Positions 8,836 to 17,649 of a stretch of 64,000 nucleotides of DNA are shown piece by piece. The notes beneath the pieces are model-generated. The model ran no database searches, was not told the DNA's origin, and was given only the letters and a program-made list of their open reading frames with translations. This DNA comes from Fidelibacterota bacterium (GTDB lineage Bacteria > Fidelibacterota > UBA8477 > JABMPR01): positions 1 through 64,000 of the forward strand of contig JAERTJ010000170.1 in the NCBI GenBank assembly GCA_016844945.1, written 5' to 3'. The first letter of the stretch is position 1. Every line of letters begins with the position of its first letter. The translations under genes and the position numbers were made by a program.

Positions 8836-10053
8836 TCAAACTGAACCTGGATCATCTTTTCGGAGGGTAAATTGTGTAATCTCAGAAGGGACACCCAGTC
8901 TCAGAGGTGGTCCCCAATATCCAGTGCCACGGTTCACATAGACTTGCATATTCCCTTGTCGATACAACCCTGCAGAGTATTGATGTACCCGGGAAACTGC
9001 CAGGTTAAAGGGGATATACTGTCCCCCATGCGTATGCCCTGTAACCATTAGATCGATTGAAAGGTCCTTTGTGAGTTCTGCAGTTCCAGGTTGATGAGCC
9101 AACATCAGTGTAGGAACAGCAGGCGGTACACCTTCCATGGCTTTATGGGGATCAGTTTTATGAGATTTAGCCACGTTATGTGCCATGAGGTCTGTCACTC
9201 CAGCTATGGCTAACGATGCGCCATCGATGTTCAGCATGCGATGCTCATTATGTAGATTGATCATCCCCAACTCACCTACTTTGTGAACCCATTGATCAAC
9301 ACCCGAGTAATATTCATGATTACCCGTAACGAAATACTTACCATATCTGGCATTCAGTTTTCGTAATGGCTCAACATCGTCCGAAAGGTGATCAACTGAT
9401 CCATCAACCATATCACCTGTAAAAAAGATTAAATCAGGATTTAGGGAATTGACTTGATCCACAACCATTTGGGCATAATCCGCCTTGATGGTTGGTCCTA
9501 CGTGCAGGTCAGAAACTTGAACTACTTTAAGTCCCTCCAGTTGGGGAGACATATTCGAAAGCTTGATGTCCACATCAACTATTTCAGCTTTCCTTCGTGC
9601 TTGAAAGAAGCCTACTCCCCCCAACAGGCTAGTGACCCCCAAAATCCCCATGTTCATGGACATGAGCAGGAATTGTCTTCTTTCGGGATCCATTTGCATA
9701 CTCTGGGAATCAATAATCGAGAGCGATTTGAATGCTTTTAGAGATAGAAATCCAGTGAACCAACCGAAGTCGCGGATTAAAAATGCAACAAAAGCCAGCG
9801 AGAATACCCCCAGCCCTCCAAATCCAATCCACAGAAGTATATCTACAATTTGGTTTTCAGCCCCACGGGCTCTTAGAATCATTCCACCAATGGGTGCCAC
9901 AGCTAGAAATGTGATTATGCCCCAGAATAAATAGTGCCCTGAGCCTATGAGAGCAAACGGTGCAATCAGCCGTGCACCTACATATCCATAGAGAATTGCT
10001 AAAACGATAAGTACAACAATAATGAACAAAGTGTTTTTCCTTTCTTGCCCCAT
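8836..10053 (-). CDS. Membrane-anchored metallophosphoesterase (YkuE/YaeI-like)
   Basis: A 405-residue protein with about four hydrophobic helices in residues 8-150 and a calcineurin-like phosphoesterase domain from about 165 onward. The metal-binding motifs are all there: D182-L-H184, GDMVDG (D214), GNHEYY (N245, H246), a later AHQP histidine and GHTHGGQ. A short RRQF stretch before the last N-terminal helix resembles a twin-arginine-like start but lies internally. Relatives such as YkuE and YaeI act on phosphate esters near the membrane; the substrate here is unknown. Single-gene unit ending at the shared terminator. Confidence 0.88.
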   Translation of the reverse strand: MGQERKNTLFIIVVLIVLAILYGYVGARLIAPFALIGSGHYLFWGIITFLAVAPIGGMILRARGAENQIVDILLWIGFGGLGVFSLAFVAFLIRDFGWFTGFLSLKAFKSLSIIDSQSMQMDPERRQFLLMSMNMGILGVTSLLGGVGFFQARRKAEIVDVDIKLSNMSPQLEGLKVVQVSDLHVGPTIKADYAQMVVDQVNSLNPDLIFFTGDMVDGSVDHLSDDVEPLRKLNARYGKYFVTGNHEYYSGVDQWVHKVGELGMINLHNEHRMLNIDGASLAIAGVTDLMAHNVAKSHKTDPHKAMEGVPPAVPTLMLAHQPGTAELTKDLSIDLMVTGHTHGGQYIPFNLAVSRVHQYSAGLYRQGNMQVYVNRGTGYWGPPLRLGVPSEITQFTLRKDDPGSV

Positions 10054-10205
10054 TCTGAACTAAAAGAAAATTCCTAACTAGGCAATCTTTTTTGTTACCA
10101 ATTTCATCACAATGGTTTCAATCAATTTGTCAGGTGCATTACCCAAGCCTGATTCTATATTGTTGCACGTTCATTACACATAAATAAAGTCTGAGGATGG
10201 TCTAT

Positions 10206-11468
10206 ATGTCGTTTCTACGTGAATTATTCATGAAATTCTGGAAGTTGGAGCTGTATTGGAAGGTATTTATCGGAATGGGCGCAGGTATTATTTATGCCCT
10301 GATACTAGGTGACAAAGCAATGAATGTTGCTCCGCTGGGTGATATGTTTATGCGATTATTGAAAATGGTCATTATTCCTCTTATTTTTTTCTCCATTACT
10401 TCAGGTGTCGCTGGAATTGGTGAAAACAAAAGTCTCGGGCGTCTGGGTGCTAAAACCTTTGGCTACTATTTTCTAACATCAATGCTGGCCATAATTATTG
10501 GGTTAACCTTGACCAATATTATTCAACCAGGTGTTGGCGTCGATATCAACGCAGGTGGCAAGGGCTTTGATCCATCCAGTTTGACCCAACCGGGAAGTTT
10601 GGGAAATATCCTCATCCGAATGATTCCGACCAATCCCATTCAGGCCGCAGCGAATGGTGACGTACTCGCCATTATTTTCTTTTCTATCATCCTGGGAATG
10701 GCAATCACGGCTCTACCTGAGCCACAGTACAAAGTTACTAGAGATCTGTTCGATACCTTTTTTAAAGTCATGATGAAAATGACTCAAGGTGTTATTCTTT
10801 TTCTACCCATCGGTGTGTTTGGACTCATTGCCAAGGCAGTTTCCAGTACTGGTTTTACGCTATTTAAAGCCGTAGGATGGTACATGGTTACCATTGCATC
10901 CGGTCTGACCCTGCACATCTTTCTGGTATTGCCCATTGTGTTTTGGCTACTTACCAAAATTAACCCCTTGAAGCATTACAAAGCCATCGCATCAGCAATG
11001 GCCACAGCCTTCTCAACCAGCTCATCGGGTGCAACCTTACCTGTGACCATGGATGCAGTTGAGAATAGAGCTGGTGTATCAAATAAGGTCACCAGTTTTG
11101 TGCTTCCTCTGGGAGCAACCATCAATATGGATGGGACAGCCCTTTACGAATGTGCAGGTGTTCTTTTCATTTCACAAGCTTTGGGATTTGACCTCACGTT
11201 TACTCAGCAGTTTGTGGTCGTAATCACCGCCTTCCTGGCCTCTGTAGGTGCTGCAGCTATTCCCTCAGCAGGGTTGGTCATGATTTTCATTGTTCTTGAT
11301 GCCGTTGGTTTAGGGAATCACCCCGAGGCAGCCATCATCGTGGGAACCATGCTGGCAGTTGATCGCCCCCTGGATATGTTCCGTACAGTGGTAAATATTA
11401 CCAGTGACACTATGGGTGCTGTTATCGTCGCCAAGTCTGAAGGTGAGGACGTTCTCTCCGATAAATAA
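10206..11468 (+). CDS. Dicarboxylate/amino acid:cation symporter (DAACS, GltP-like)
   Basis: A 420-residue inner-membrane symporter of the glutamate/aspartate/C4-dicarboxylate family. Visible signatures are the serine-rich hairpin loop (STSSSGATLPVTMDAVE), NMDGTALYE of the cation/substrate site, and the late AVDRPLDMFRTVVNITSD with the conserved Asp/Arg/Asn substrate contacts. An ATG at 10197 is also in frame, but GAGG abuts it directly and is 9 bp from the ATG at 10206, so the latter is the better start. It is monocistronic, followed by the candidate 6S-like RNA. Confidence 0.93.
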   Translation: MSFLRELFMKFWKLELYWKVFIGMGAGIIYALILGDKAMNVAPLGDMFMRLLKMVIIPLIFFSITSGVAGIGENKSLGRLGAKTFGYYFLTSMLAIIIGLTLTNIIQPGVGVDINAGGKGFDPSSLTQPGSLGNILIRMIPTNPIQAAANGDVLAIIFFSIILGMAITALPEPQYKVTRDLFDTFFKVMMKMTQGVILFLPIGVFGLIAKAVSSTGFTLFKAVGWYMVTIASGLTLHIFLVLPIVFWLLTKINPLKHYKAIASAMATAFSTSSSGATLPVTMDAVENRAGVSNKVTSFVLPLGATINMDGTALYECAGVLFISQALGFDLTFTQQFVVVITAFLASVGAAAIPSAGLVMIFIVLDAVGLGNHPEAAIIVGTMLAVDRPLDMFRTVVNITSDTMGAVIVAKSEGEDVLSDK

Positions 11469-11615
11469 ATCCAGTTAATTGTCCCACGGATTTAAGAGAA
11501 TCTCAGGGTTTACTCTACCCATTATAAAGGTGCATTTTTAGATGTAGGACTTGAGCTTGTCATGCGCTAAATTTGGCGCATTGGGGGAAATTTTGGGTGC
11601 TTTTTTTAAACTTTG
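11469..11615. other. Intergenic leader between symporter gene and candidate ncRNA
   Basis: No coding sequence is supported. A 6-bp hairpin (ATGCGC/GCGCAT, 11562-11581) and a T-tract at 11601-11607 may form a weak terminator for the symporter gene. I could not find a convincing promoter for the RNA that follows. Confidence 0.4.
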
Positions 11616-11790
11616 ACTGCAATGATGCTCGGCATTTTTTGAACGAGAACTTACCAACGGGAACCTAATCTCCTTGCTGCTAAGGCAGGCCTTTCCCTCC
11701 CCCCAGGGATCAAGGAAGTCTGATCTTCAAGGGCGGTGCCCACCGTGAATAAACACGGTTCAAAAACGTCACATTGTTGCAGTTATTTTT
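11616..11790 (+). ncRNA. Candidate 6S-like RNA (rod-shaped ncRNA with terminator tail)
   Basis: About 175 nt that fold into a long rod. The closing stem pairs 11616-11627 with 11772-11783 (12 bp, two wobble pairs). After a small internal loop, 11636-11644 pairs with 11758-11766 (TTTTTGAAC/GTTCAAAAA). A large open region follows, with a small hairpin on its 3' strand (CCGTG/CACGG, 11743-11758). The terminal arm pairs 11671-11676 with 11728-11733 and 11690-11698 with 11705-11715. A T-rich tail (11783-11792) follows. A closed end, central bubble with a 3'-side hairpin, and distal arm of 175-185 nt is the architecture of 6S RNA, which sequesters sigma70 RNA polymerase. The pairing is read directly; the identity is inference. 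Confidence 0.5.
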
Positions 11791-11825
11791 TTACCCGATA
11801 TTCAAGCATTTGCTGGATATTGAGA

Positions 11826-13763
11826 CTAATCCAGGTTAAATATTTCCACAGCTTCTAAGTCGCCAGATGGCGTAATTCCAAATACCTTCATATAAAAAGC
11901 GTATTCACTTTCGATGGCTTTCACAATGGTAGTGGCTCGCCTAAAACCATGAGATTCACCCCCAAAGGGAAGATAGGCCACAGGTATTCTGTTCTGTTTT
12001 AAGGCAGCTACCATGGATTCTGCCTGCTCCGGGGGTACTACAGGATCCTCTAGACCTTGTAAAAAAATGACAGGACACTTGAGTTGATCCGCATGGTTGA
12101 GAGGTGAACGGTCGATGTAAGTCTCCTTCGCTTCTGGATAGGGTCCCACCAGTTGATCCAGATAGCGGCTCTCAAATTTATGAGTATCCTGCGCCAGCGT
12201 GGTCAAGTCACCTACCCCATAATAGCTAGCTCCAGCTTTGAACACATCTGAGAAGGTCAGGGCAGCCAGGGTTGTATATCCACCTGCACTGCTTCCCTTA
12301 ATGATTAGTCGATCTGGATCTACTTCACCTTCGCGGACAAGATGTTGGGCTGCGGCTGCACAGTCTTCAACGTCTCTTATTCCCCAGGTTCCTTTTAACC
12401 GCTCCCGATATGCTCGTCCAAAACCCGTACTTCCACTATAATTTACATCTACAACAGCAAACCCTCTCAGTGTCCAAAATTGAATACCAGGACTGAAAGC
12501 CATTGAGCTATAGGCAGTTGGTCCACCATGGCTCAATACGATAAGCGGGGGCTTATCATGCTGAGGGGCTTCAAAGTCTGGATTGCAAGGTGGATAGTAC
12601 CAGGCATAAGTTGCTTCATCAGGATGTGATTCAAAACTGATGAGTTTTGGTTGCGAAACATTTCTGATGGAAATCTCCACATCAGAAGATCGTTGCAGAA
12701 TATCCAGTTCTCCGTTCTTAAGATTCATGGAAACAACAGCGCCAGGAGCGCTATCCGTGTACCCCAGGAAGGCAATACGGTCTCCCGATCCCCTCACCTG
12801 GTCTATGACTGAGTAGGGAACATCTATTCTGTTAAAGGACTGATTTTTAACATCTATATGAATCAGTTTTGATCCTTCCAACTCCCTGTATGTGGCAACC
12901 AATTCGCCTGTCCTCAATATGGTGTAGGTACTCATTCCAAAAACCCATTGGGGTAAGCCAAATTCAGCATCCATCTTTAGAATGCAGGTAGAAATGCCTG
13001 AGGAGTAGTGATATAGATTCCACCAATTCGATCGATCTGAGACAAAGTAGATGCTACCATCAGGATCCCACAGAGGTTGAAAAATTGACTCATTCTCACC
13101 ACCGGCGATGCATTCAACTGCTTCCGGGTTTCCCTTTTCATCAAGAGATGCCAACCACAACTGAGAACTGTCCCAGGGCATATCCGGTAAATCCCAAGTA
13201 ATAAACAGGAGCTGACTTCCATCAGGACTGAGTTGAGGATTAGCATAAAAATCGTGCCCTCCAGCAATAACATACTGCTCCCCATTATCACCCAAAGGAA
13301 TACGTACTACCATATTTTGCACATCATCTGTTCTGGCATGATCCTCAGCTATGGCAAAGAGGCAATTTCGCTGCTCATCTATCAACAGATCTGCATATCT
13401 AAAGCCCTGATGGTCAGTGATTTGGCGTGCTTTGTTGGCGTCAATTACTTCATAAATCTGCTGATCTTCATTATTGATATAGAAGCATCGGGAATTATCA
13501 GTCAGGAAAGCTCCTCCACCATATTCATGCGCCCGAGTACGGACATCATGACCGGGGTCTCCATATTCCTGGATAGTCCCACTGATTGACCATCTCATGA
13601 GAGCTGTCCGACCCTTTTCATTGGGTCTTCCCTCTGTCCAGAAAACTTTGTCACCATCTACCTGAATCTGTCCCAATCTGAGACTGCTCTGCACCATTGA
13701 TTCCCCAGTGAGAGGTGAATCCCAGGCACCATAAGGTCGGATTTCGCGGTTTTTTTTCATCAT
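11826..13763 (-). CDS. S9-family prolyl oligopeptidase-like peptidase
   Basis: A 645-residue peptidase with an N-terminal beta-propeller (about 1-370; strands such as LLFITWDLP and IYFVSDRSNWWNLY) and a C-terminal alpha/beta-hydrolase domain. The catalytic triad is visible: S492 in KGSSAGGY, D573 in GLEDPVVPP and H605 in GESHGF. HGGP, the oxyanion motif, lies upstream of the serine. It resembles dipeptidyl/acylaminoacyl peptidases that release short peptides; no signal peptide, so probably cytoplasmic. The ATG at 13763 overlaps the stop of the upstream glycosyltransferase gene in an ATGA junction, which suggests coupled translation and argues against the longer reading from 13784. Confidence 0.9.
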   Translation of the reverse strand: MMKKNREIRPYGAWDSPLTGESMVQSSLRLGQIQVDGDKVFWTEGRPNEKGRTALMRWSISGTIQEYGDPGHDVRTRAHEYGGGAFLTDNSRCFYINNEDQQIYEVIDANKARQITDHQGFRYADLLIDEQRNCLFAIAEDHARTDDVQNMVVRIPLGDNGEQYVIAGGHDFYANPQLSPDGSQLLFITWDLPDMPWDSSQLWLASLDEKGNPEAVECIAGGENESIFQPLWDPDGSIYFVSDRSNWWNLYHYSSGISTCILKMDAEFGLPQWVFGMSTYTILRTGELVATYRELEGSKLIHIDVKNQSFNRIDVPYSVIDQVRGSGDRIAFLGYTDSAPGAVVSMNLKNGELDILQRSSDVEISIRNVSQPKLISFESHPDEATYAWYYPPCNPDFEAPQHDKPPLIVLSHGGPTAYSSMAFSPGIQFWTLRGFAVVDVNYSGSTGFGRAYRERLKGTWGIRDVEDCAAAAQHLVREGEVDPDRLIIKGSSAGGYTTLAALTFSDVFKAGASYYGVGDLTTLAQDTHKFESRYLDQLVGPYPEAKETYIDRSPLNHADQLKCPVIFLQGLEDPVVPPEQAESMVAALKQNRIPVAYLPFGGESHGFRRATTIVKAIESEYAFYMKVFGITPSGDLEAVEIFNLD

Positions 13764-15250
13764 AATCCCCGGTATCCAGTACATTCATAGATATCTATCT
13801 TGCGTACAGGTTTGCCAAAATTCTCAATTTCTATAGATCTGATTTGCTCAACTCGATCAAAATAAGGTTCAATTGCTTTTGCCTTGAATCGATATTCCCT
13901 TCGATCATCAACTGCCAGAATTCCAGTTTTGCCCAGTAGCTTTTCCTCTTTCGCCCAGATGTCAAATTGAAGGGCATGTTTCCCAATAATATCCTGAGCG
14001 TAGGTTCGAGGTTGATTTTTCATATAGAATTTTAACAGGGAGCTGGCTTTGTAGTTTGTGCTATATACAAATGTGGAGTGCCCCTTTGATTCGAGTGAAT
14101 CCTGAACAATCTCAACCTCCGCGGCGGCATGCTTCCAACCACTCCACGTGTTGCCCTCGCCAAGCGGGATATCAGGAACGGCAACAACTGAGATTCCGAT
14201 ACCCAGGAAGATCAGGGATGAATAGATGCCCAGCTTCATACGTGGGAGTCGTGAAGGTGTTTGGAACAGATAATAGATTCCCAAAATAATTAAGGACCAG
14301 TAAGCCGGGGCCAGCCAGTTCATTTTCACCAGACTTCGTAAACTCACGGCTATAAAGAAAAGGGATGTCACCATACCACTGCTTAACAGAAGTAAGATTT
14401 TGTCTTCCAGACCTGAAAGAAGTTTTCTTCCATAGCGATTTAAAGCTGCAAATGTGAGCACAAACAGGTAAGGTGAGAGAATAAAAAACTGTGAACCAAA
14501 TAATTCTCCTAAAAAACGAAGCTCCCATTGCCCCATACCAGATGTTCTCCTAGCCCCCTGAAAAGCAAAGGAAATCCAATCATGCTGGATATTCCATATC
14601 AGTACAGGTGAAAACACCAGGATTGCCAGTATTACACCCAGATAAGGATGTGGCGTTAACAACCATTTCCGTTGTTGCTTTGAAACCAGTGTAAACAAGA
14701 GCACCGAGGGTACCAACATGATGCCTGAGTACTTCCCCAACCAAGCCATTCCCATAAAGAATCCGGCGATATACCACCATTTTGCATTATCCGTTCTGAT
14801 GAGCATCCATAAGGCATAAATACAGGCTGTCCAGGCGAATACAAGGGGTGTATCCGGAGTAATCACAAACCCATACAGTTCAAAGACGATAGTGGCATTT
14901 AGCGCAAGAAGTGTCCAAAAGGTTTGGTTGGTATTTTCAAACATCTCCTGTATCATCTTCGCCCAAAGTATATTCATACCTAGGAACCACAGATTTGCAG
15001 CCAGTTTTATTCCGAAAATAGTTTGGCCAAAAATAGCCGTTGTTAACCAAATGCTGTAGCTGGCAAGGGGTGGATGGTCAAAATAGGATAGGGACAGATT
15101 TCTACTCCAACTCCAGTAGTAAGCCTCCTGAGGAGTCAGCGGCAAAATGATTGCCAGGATAAGTCGAAACAGGGAAAATCCCAATATCACTTTCCATGCA
15201 TTCAAGGATATACCCAAATAACTATCTCTCACTTCAAATTTGTAAGTCAT
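13760..15250 (-). CDS. Membrane glycosyltransferase, ArnT/PMT family (GT39-like)
   Basis: About 496 residues with roughly ten hydrophobic helices. Near the N-terminus is PQEAYYWSWSRNLSLSYFD followed by HPPL, the acidic loop typical of lipid-linked-sugar glycosyltransferases of the PMT_2/ArnT group, and TPDTPL further on. These enzymes move a sugar from a polyprenyl-phosphate donor to an acceptor on the periplasmic face. GGAAGGA just before the ATG at 15250 makes this the likely start; the ATG at 15271 has no ribosome site. It is translationally coupled to the S9 peptidase gene, an unusual partner. Donor and acceptor are unknown. Confidence 0.85.
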   Translation of the reverse strand: MTYKFEVRDSYLGISLNAWKVILGFSLFRLILAIILPLTPQEAYYWSWSRNLSLSYFDHPPLASYSIWLTTAIFGQTIFGIKLAANLWFLGMNILWAKMIQEMFENTNQTFWTLLALNATIVFELYGFVITPDTPLVFAWTACIYALWMLIRTDNAKWWYIAGFFMGMAWLGKYSGIMLVPSVLLFTLVSKQQRKWLLTPHPYLGVILAILVFSPVLIWNIQHDWISFAFQGARRTSGMGQWELRFLGELFGSQFFILSPYLFVLTFAALNRYGRKLLSGLEDKILLLLSSGMVTSLFFIAVSLRSLVKMNWLAPAYWSLIILGIYYLFQTPSRLPRMKLGIYSSLIFLGIGISVVAVPDIPLGEGNTWSGWKHAAAEVEIVQDSLESKGHSTFVYSTNYKASSLLKFYMKNQPRTYAQDIIGKHALQFDIWAKEEKLLGKTGILAVDDRREYRFKAKAIEPYFDRVEQIRSIEIENFGKPVRKIDIYECTGYRGL

Positions 15251-15372
15251 GCTATCCTTCCAGTATCTCATAACAAATATTTATGTTTGCCAAAAGATAG
15301 TAAAGTGAATCCATTTGTCGATCGCTAATGTTTTAATTTTTGTGGAGCGGGAATGATTCTCAATGGGTGGGA

Positions 15373-15672
15373 CTAGTCTCTTCCACTGTTATATTTGAGA
15401 CGTTCTACAACGATGTTTCTCTCAGATTTCCCCTTATACGCTTCCTGAGACACGATGTCCTTACGTCCAGGATAACCAGCCTTCGAAAGTGTGGTTAGTT
15501 GATCCTCATCTTCATCATTTGGACAAAATGCACAATGTGCGTCGCCATCTCCATCCATCTCATGGGTTGCGGCACATGAGCTGTGAACTTTGTTCTCACC
15601 GGTTAAAATCAGGGCGATACTCATGATAAGCATGGCTCCACCGATAATCCCTATGGTCAATAACAGCAACAT
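15373..15672 (-). CDS. Small single-pass membrane protein with Cys cluster
   Basis: 99 residues: one hydrophobic helix (about 2-24), then a cysteine group, SSCAATHEMDGDGDAHCAFCP (C33, C47, C50), and a charged tail. The gene follows the Sui1 gene by 2 bp and is surely co-transcribed. A single helix followed by a Cys cluster recalls the Na+-NQR maturation factor NqrM, but the spacing differs and no NQR gene is seen here, so I do not make that call. The cysteines could bind a metal or an Fe-S cluster (inference). Unrecognised family. Confidence 0.6.
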   Translation of the reverse strand: MLLLLTIGIIGGAMLIMSIALILTGENKVHSSCAATHEMDGDGDAHCAFCPNDEDEDQLTTLSKAGYPGRKDIVSQEAYKGKSERNIVVERLKYNSGRD

Positions 15673-15674
15673 GG

Positions 15675-15989
15675 CTAACCTTTTACGTCGTATCCTTCAT
15701 CATTCAAGTATACACGGAACCGGTCTCGATGTTCACCTTGAACCTCAATTCTATCGTTTTTTGTCGTCCCGCCGGCACTTACAAGATTTTTTAATTGCCT
15801 TGCCAGTCCCTTCATATCGGGAACACCTTCCATATCATAAAGTATGGTGGTAGGTTTTCCTTTTCGCTTTTCCATGCGCAGTCGAATGATCCGAGAGCCT
15901 GTGTTCCGCCGGGTCGCAGGTTTGTCCTCGGCTGCATTAAAGGACCAGCCTTCCCCACCATTAATTCGCTTTGATTTCTTCCGACTCAT
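15675..15989 (-). CDS. Sui1/eIF1-type translation initiation factor (YciH family)
   Basis: A 104-residue protein whose central and C-terminal parts match bacterial Sui1/YciH: RLRMEKRKGKPTTILYDMEG, then LARQLKNLVSAGGT, and a final DRIEVQGEHRDRFRVYLNDEG. Archaeal and eukaryotic eIF1 relatives check start-codon selection on the small ribosomal subunit; the bacterial protein is thought to act similarly but is not essential in E. coli. The first 40 residues are basic. It heads a two-gene unit with a small membrane protein. Confidence 0.88.
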   Translation of the reverse strand: MSRKKSKRINGGEGWSFNAAEDKPATRRNTGSRIIRLRMEKRKGKPTTILYDMEGVPDMKGLARQLKNLVSAGGTTKNDRIEVQGEHRDRFRVYLNDEGYDVKG

Positions 15990-16028
15990 ACGTCAATAAT
16001 CTAGACCCAACCTGTCATTTTGAAACAA

Positions 16029-16058
16029 AAAGTCCTGCATGAAAACATGCAGGACTTT
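16029..16058 (-). terminator. Rho-independent terminator
   Basis: A perfect 13-bp stem (AAAGTCCTGCATG/CATGCAGGACTTT) with a 4-nt loop. Read on the minus strand it ends in a T-tract (TTTTTGTTTC), so it most likely ends transcription coming from the cPGS-like gene before the Sui1 gene. Confidence 0.8.
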
Positions 16059-16078
16059 GAATACTAACCCATTGAAAG

Positions 16079-16111
16079 AACCTTACGAAGGTTTAAAACC
16101 TTCGTAAGGTT
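16079..16111. repeat. 33-bp perfect palindrome with self-similar arms
   Basis: Positions 16079-16094 and 16096-16111 are perfect reverse complements of 16 bp around a single base. Each arm contains CCTTACGAAGG, itself an imperfect palindrome. No T-tract follows on either side. It lies 10 bp beyond the stop of the cPGS-like gene. It could be an extra RNA hairpin stabilising the 3' end, a protein-binding site or one copy of a dispersed palindromic element; only one copy is seen here. Confidence 0.7.
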
Positions 16112-16121
16112 AAACCTGGGA

Positions 16122-17477
16122 TTAACTCTGGCTTTTTAGAACCGCGTCTTCCATTTCTTTTAGTACTTTTGGATTCAATATGCTAGCCAAGGTAGGTGAA
16201 CCAATTTCCTGTAGCTTATATGTCACCCGTGTAGATGGTTTTTCAATATTGATGATTCTGCGCAGGTCAATGGGTGTTCCAATAATCACTGCATCACACT
16301 CAACCTTATTGATGGTGGCTTCCAGATCCTTCATCTGCTCTTCACCATATCCCATGGCAGGTAAGATTTGGCCAATATCTGGATACTTCTCAAAAGTCTC
16401 AGATAACTTTCCAACGGTCCATGGTCGGGGATCTACAAGATTATCAGCGCCATATTTCTCGGCTGCTACAACACCAGCTCCATAGAGCATTTCTCCGTGA
16501 GTCAGTGTGGGTCCATCTTCCACGACCAGGACATTTTTACCCCAGATCAGCTCTTCATCGTCAACTGCAACTGGTGATGCGGCATCTACAACTATCGCCT
16601 CCGGGTTGACAACCCGGATATTTTCACGAACAGTGGCAATATCATCAATATCAGCAGTGTCAATTTTGTTGATCACAATCACATCTGCCATGAGCAGGTT
16701 TGTCTCACCAGGATAATAGGTCAACTCATGACCTGCGCGATGGGGATCAACGACGGTAATCATGATATCTGGCATATAAAAGGGCATATCATTATTGCCA
16801 CCATCCCAGATGATGACGTCTGCTTCCTTTTCTGCTTCCCTGAGGATCGCTTCATAGTCCACACCTGCATAGACCACTGTATCATTCATGATATGAGGTT
16901 CATATTCTTCCATCTCTTCAATGGTGCAATCGTGTTTTTTCAAATCTTCCAATGCAGCGAAACGTTGAACCTTTTGTTTGACCAGGTCACCGTAAGGCAT
17001 AGGATGGCGGATAGCCACAACCTTTTTGCCCTGGGCTGTCAAATGGTCGCAAACTGCACGGGTTGTCTGACTCTTTCCACAACCGGTACGAGCAGCACAT
17101 ATTGCAATTACAGGTTTGGTGCTGGGAATCATGGTGGATTTAGCACCCATGAGTCGAAAATCAGCCCCGGCATAGTTAACGATAGCGGCTTTTGACATGA
17201 CATATTCGTATGGAAGATCACTATATGAGAATACGACTTCATCCACATCAAGATCATAGATTAAATCTTCAAGTTCTTCTTCATCGTGAATTGAGATACC
17301 ATCAGGATACAGGCTACCTGCCAATTCAGCAGGGTACTTTCTACCATCAATATCTGGAATTTGAGTGGCAGTAAATGCGACAACCTCATAGGCTTCATTG
17401 TCACGAAAATAAACGTTAAAATTATGAAAATCGCGCCCGGCTGCGCCCATGATCAATACTTTGATACGATCGCTCAT
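16122..17477 (-). CDS. Cyclic 2,3-diphosphoglycerate synthetase-like P-loop protein
   Basis: A 451-residue protein. The N-terminal part (1-125) starts IKVLIMGAAGRDFHNF, a Rossmann-like nucleotide fold. A P-loop follows (AARTGCGKSQTTRAV), then DVIIWDGGNNDMPFY and INKID as Walker B/GTPase-like motifs. This matches the family named after the archaeal enzyme that makes cyclic 2,3-diphosphoglycerate; many bacteria carry homologues annotated as GTPases whose activity is untested as far as I know. AAGGAG sits 7 bp before the ATG at 17477, so the longer reading to 17525 is unlikely. A carbamate kinase, a frequent genomic neighbour of this family, is 8 kb away. Confidence 0.8.
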   Translation of the reverse strand: MSDRIKVLIMGAAGRDFHNFNVYFRDNEAYEVVAFTATQIPDIDGRKYPAELAGSLYPDGISIHDEEELEDLIYDLDVDEVVFSYSDLPYEYVMSKAAIVNYAGADFRLMGAKSTMIPSTKPVIAICAARTGCGKSQTTRAVCDHLTAQGKKVVAIRHPMPYGDLVKQKVQRFAALEDLKKHDCTIEEMEEYEPHIMNDTVVYAGVDYEAILREAEKEADVIIWDGGNNDMPFYMPDIMITVVDPHRAGHELTYYPGETNLLMADVIVINKIDTADIDDIATVRENIRVVNPEAIVVDAASPVAVDDEELIWGKNVLVVEDGPTLTHGEMLYGAGVVAAEKYGADNLVDPRPWTVGKLSETFEKYPDIGQILPAMGYGEEQMKDLEATINKVECDAVIIGTPIDLRRIINIEKPSTRVTYKLQEIGSPTLASILNPKVLKEMEDAVLKSQS

Positions 17478-17649
17478 TATTTCTCCTTTATAAGTTTGAT
17501 ACTGATTTCTGAAAAGTTTCTTCACAATTGATATTGCAAATTTCCAGCCAATTCCATCAATTCAGCTGGCAAATATTATAATCAAATCTATTAAAAAGAA
17601 TAGTTAATGTTAGGGAAATTCAAGACCCGACATTCTTAAATCAAACAAT

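Noticed and set aside
15373-15672. NqrM (Na+-NQR maturation protein)
   Set aside because: One helix plus cysteines agree, but the Cys spacing and the long charged tail do not, and no nqr gene is near.
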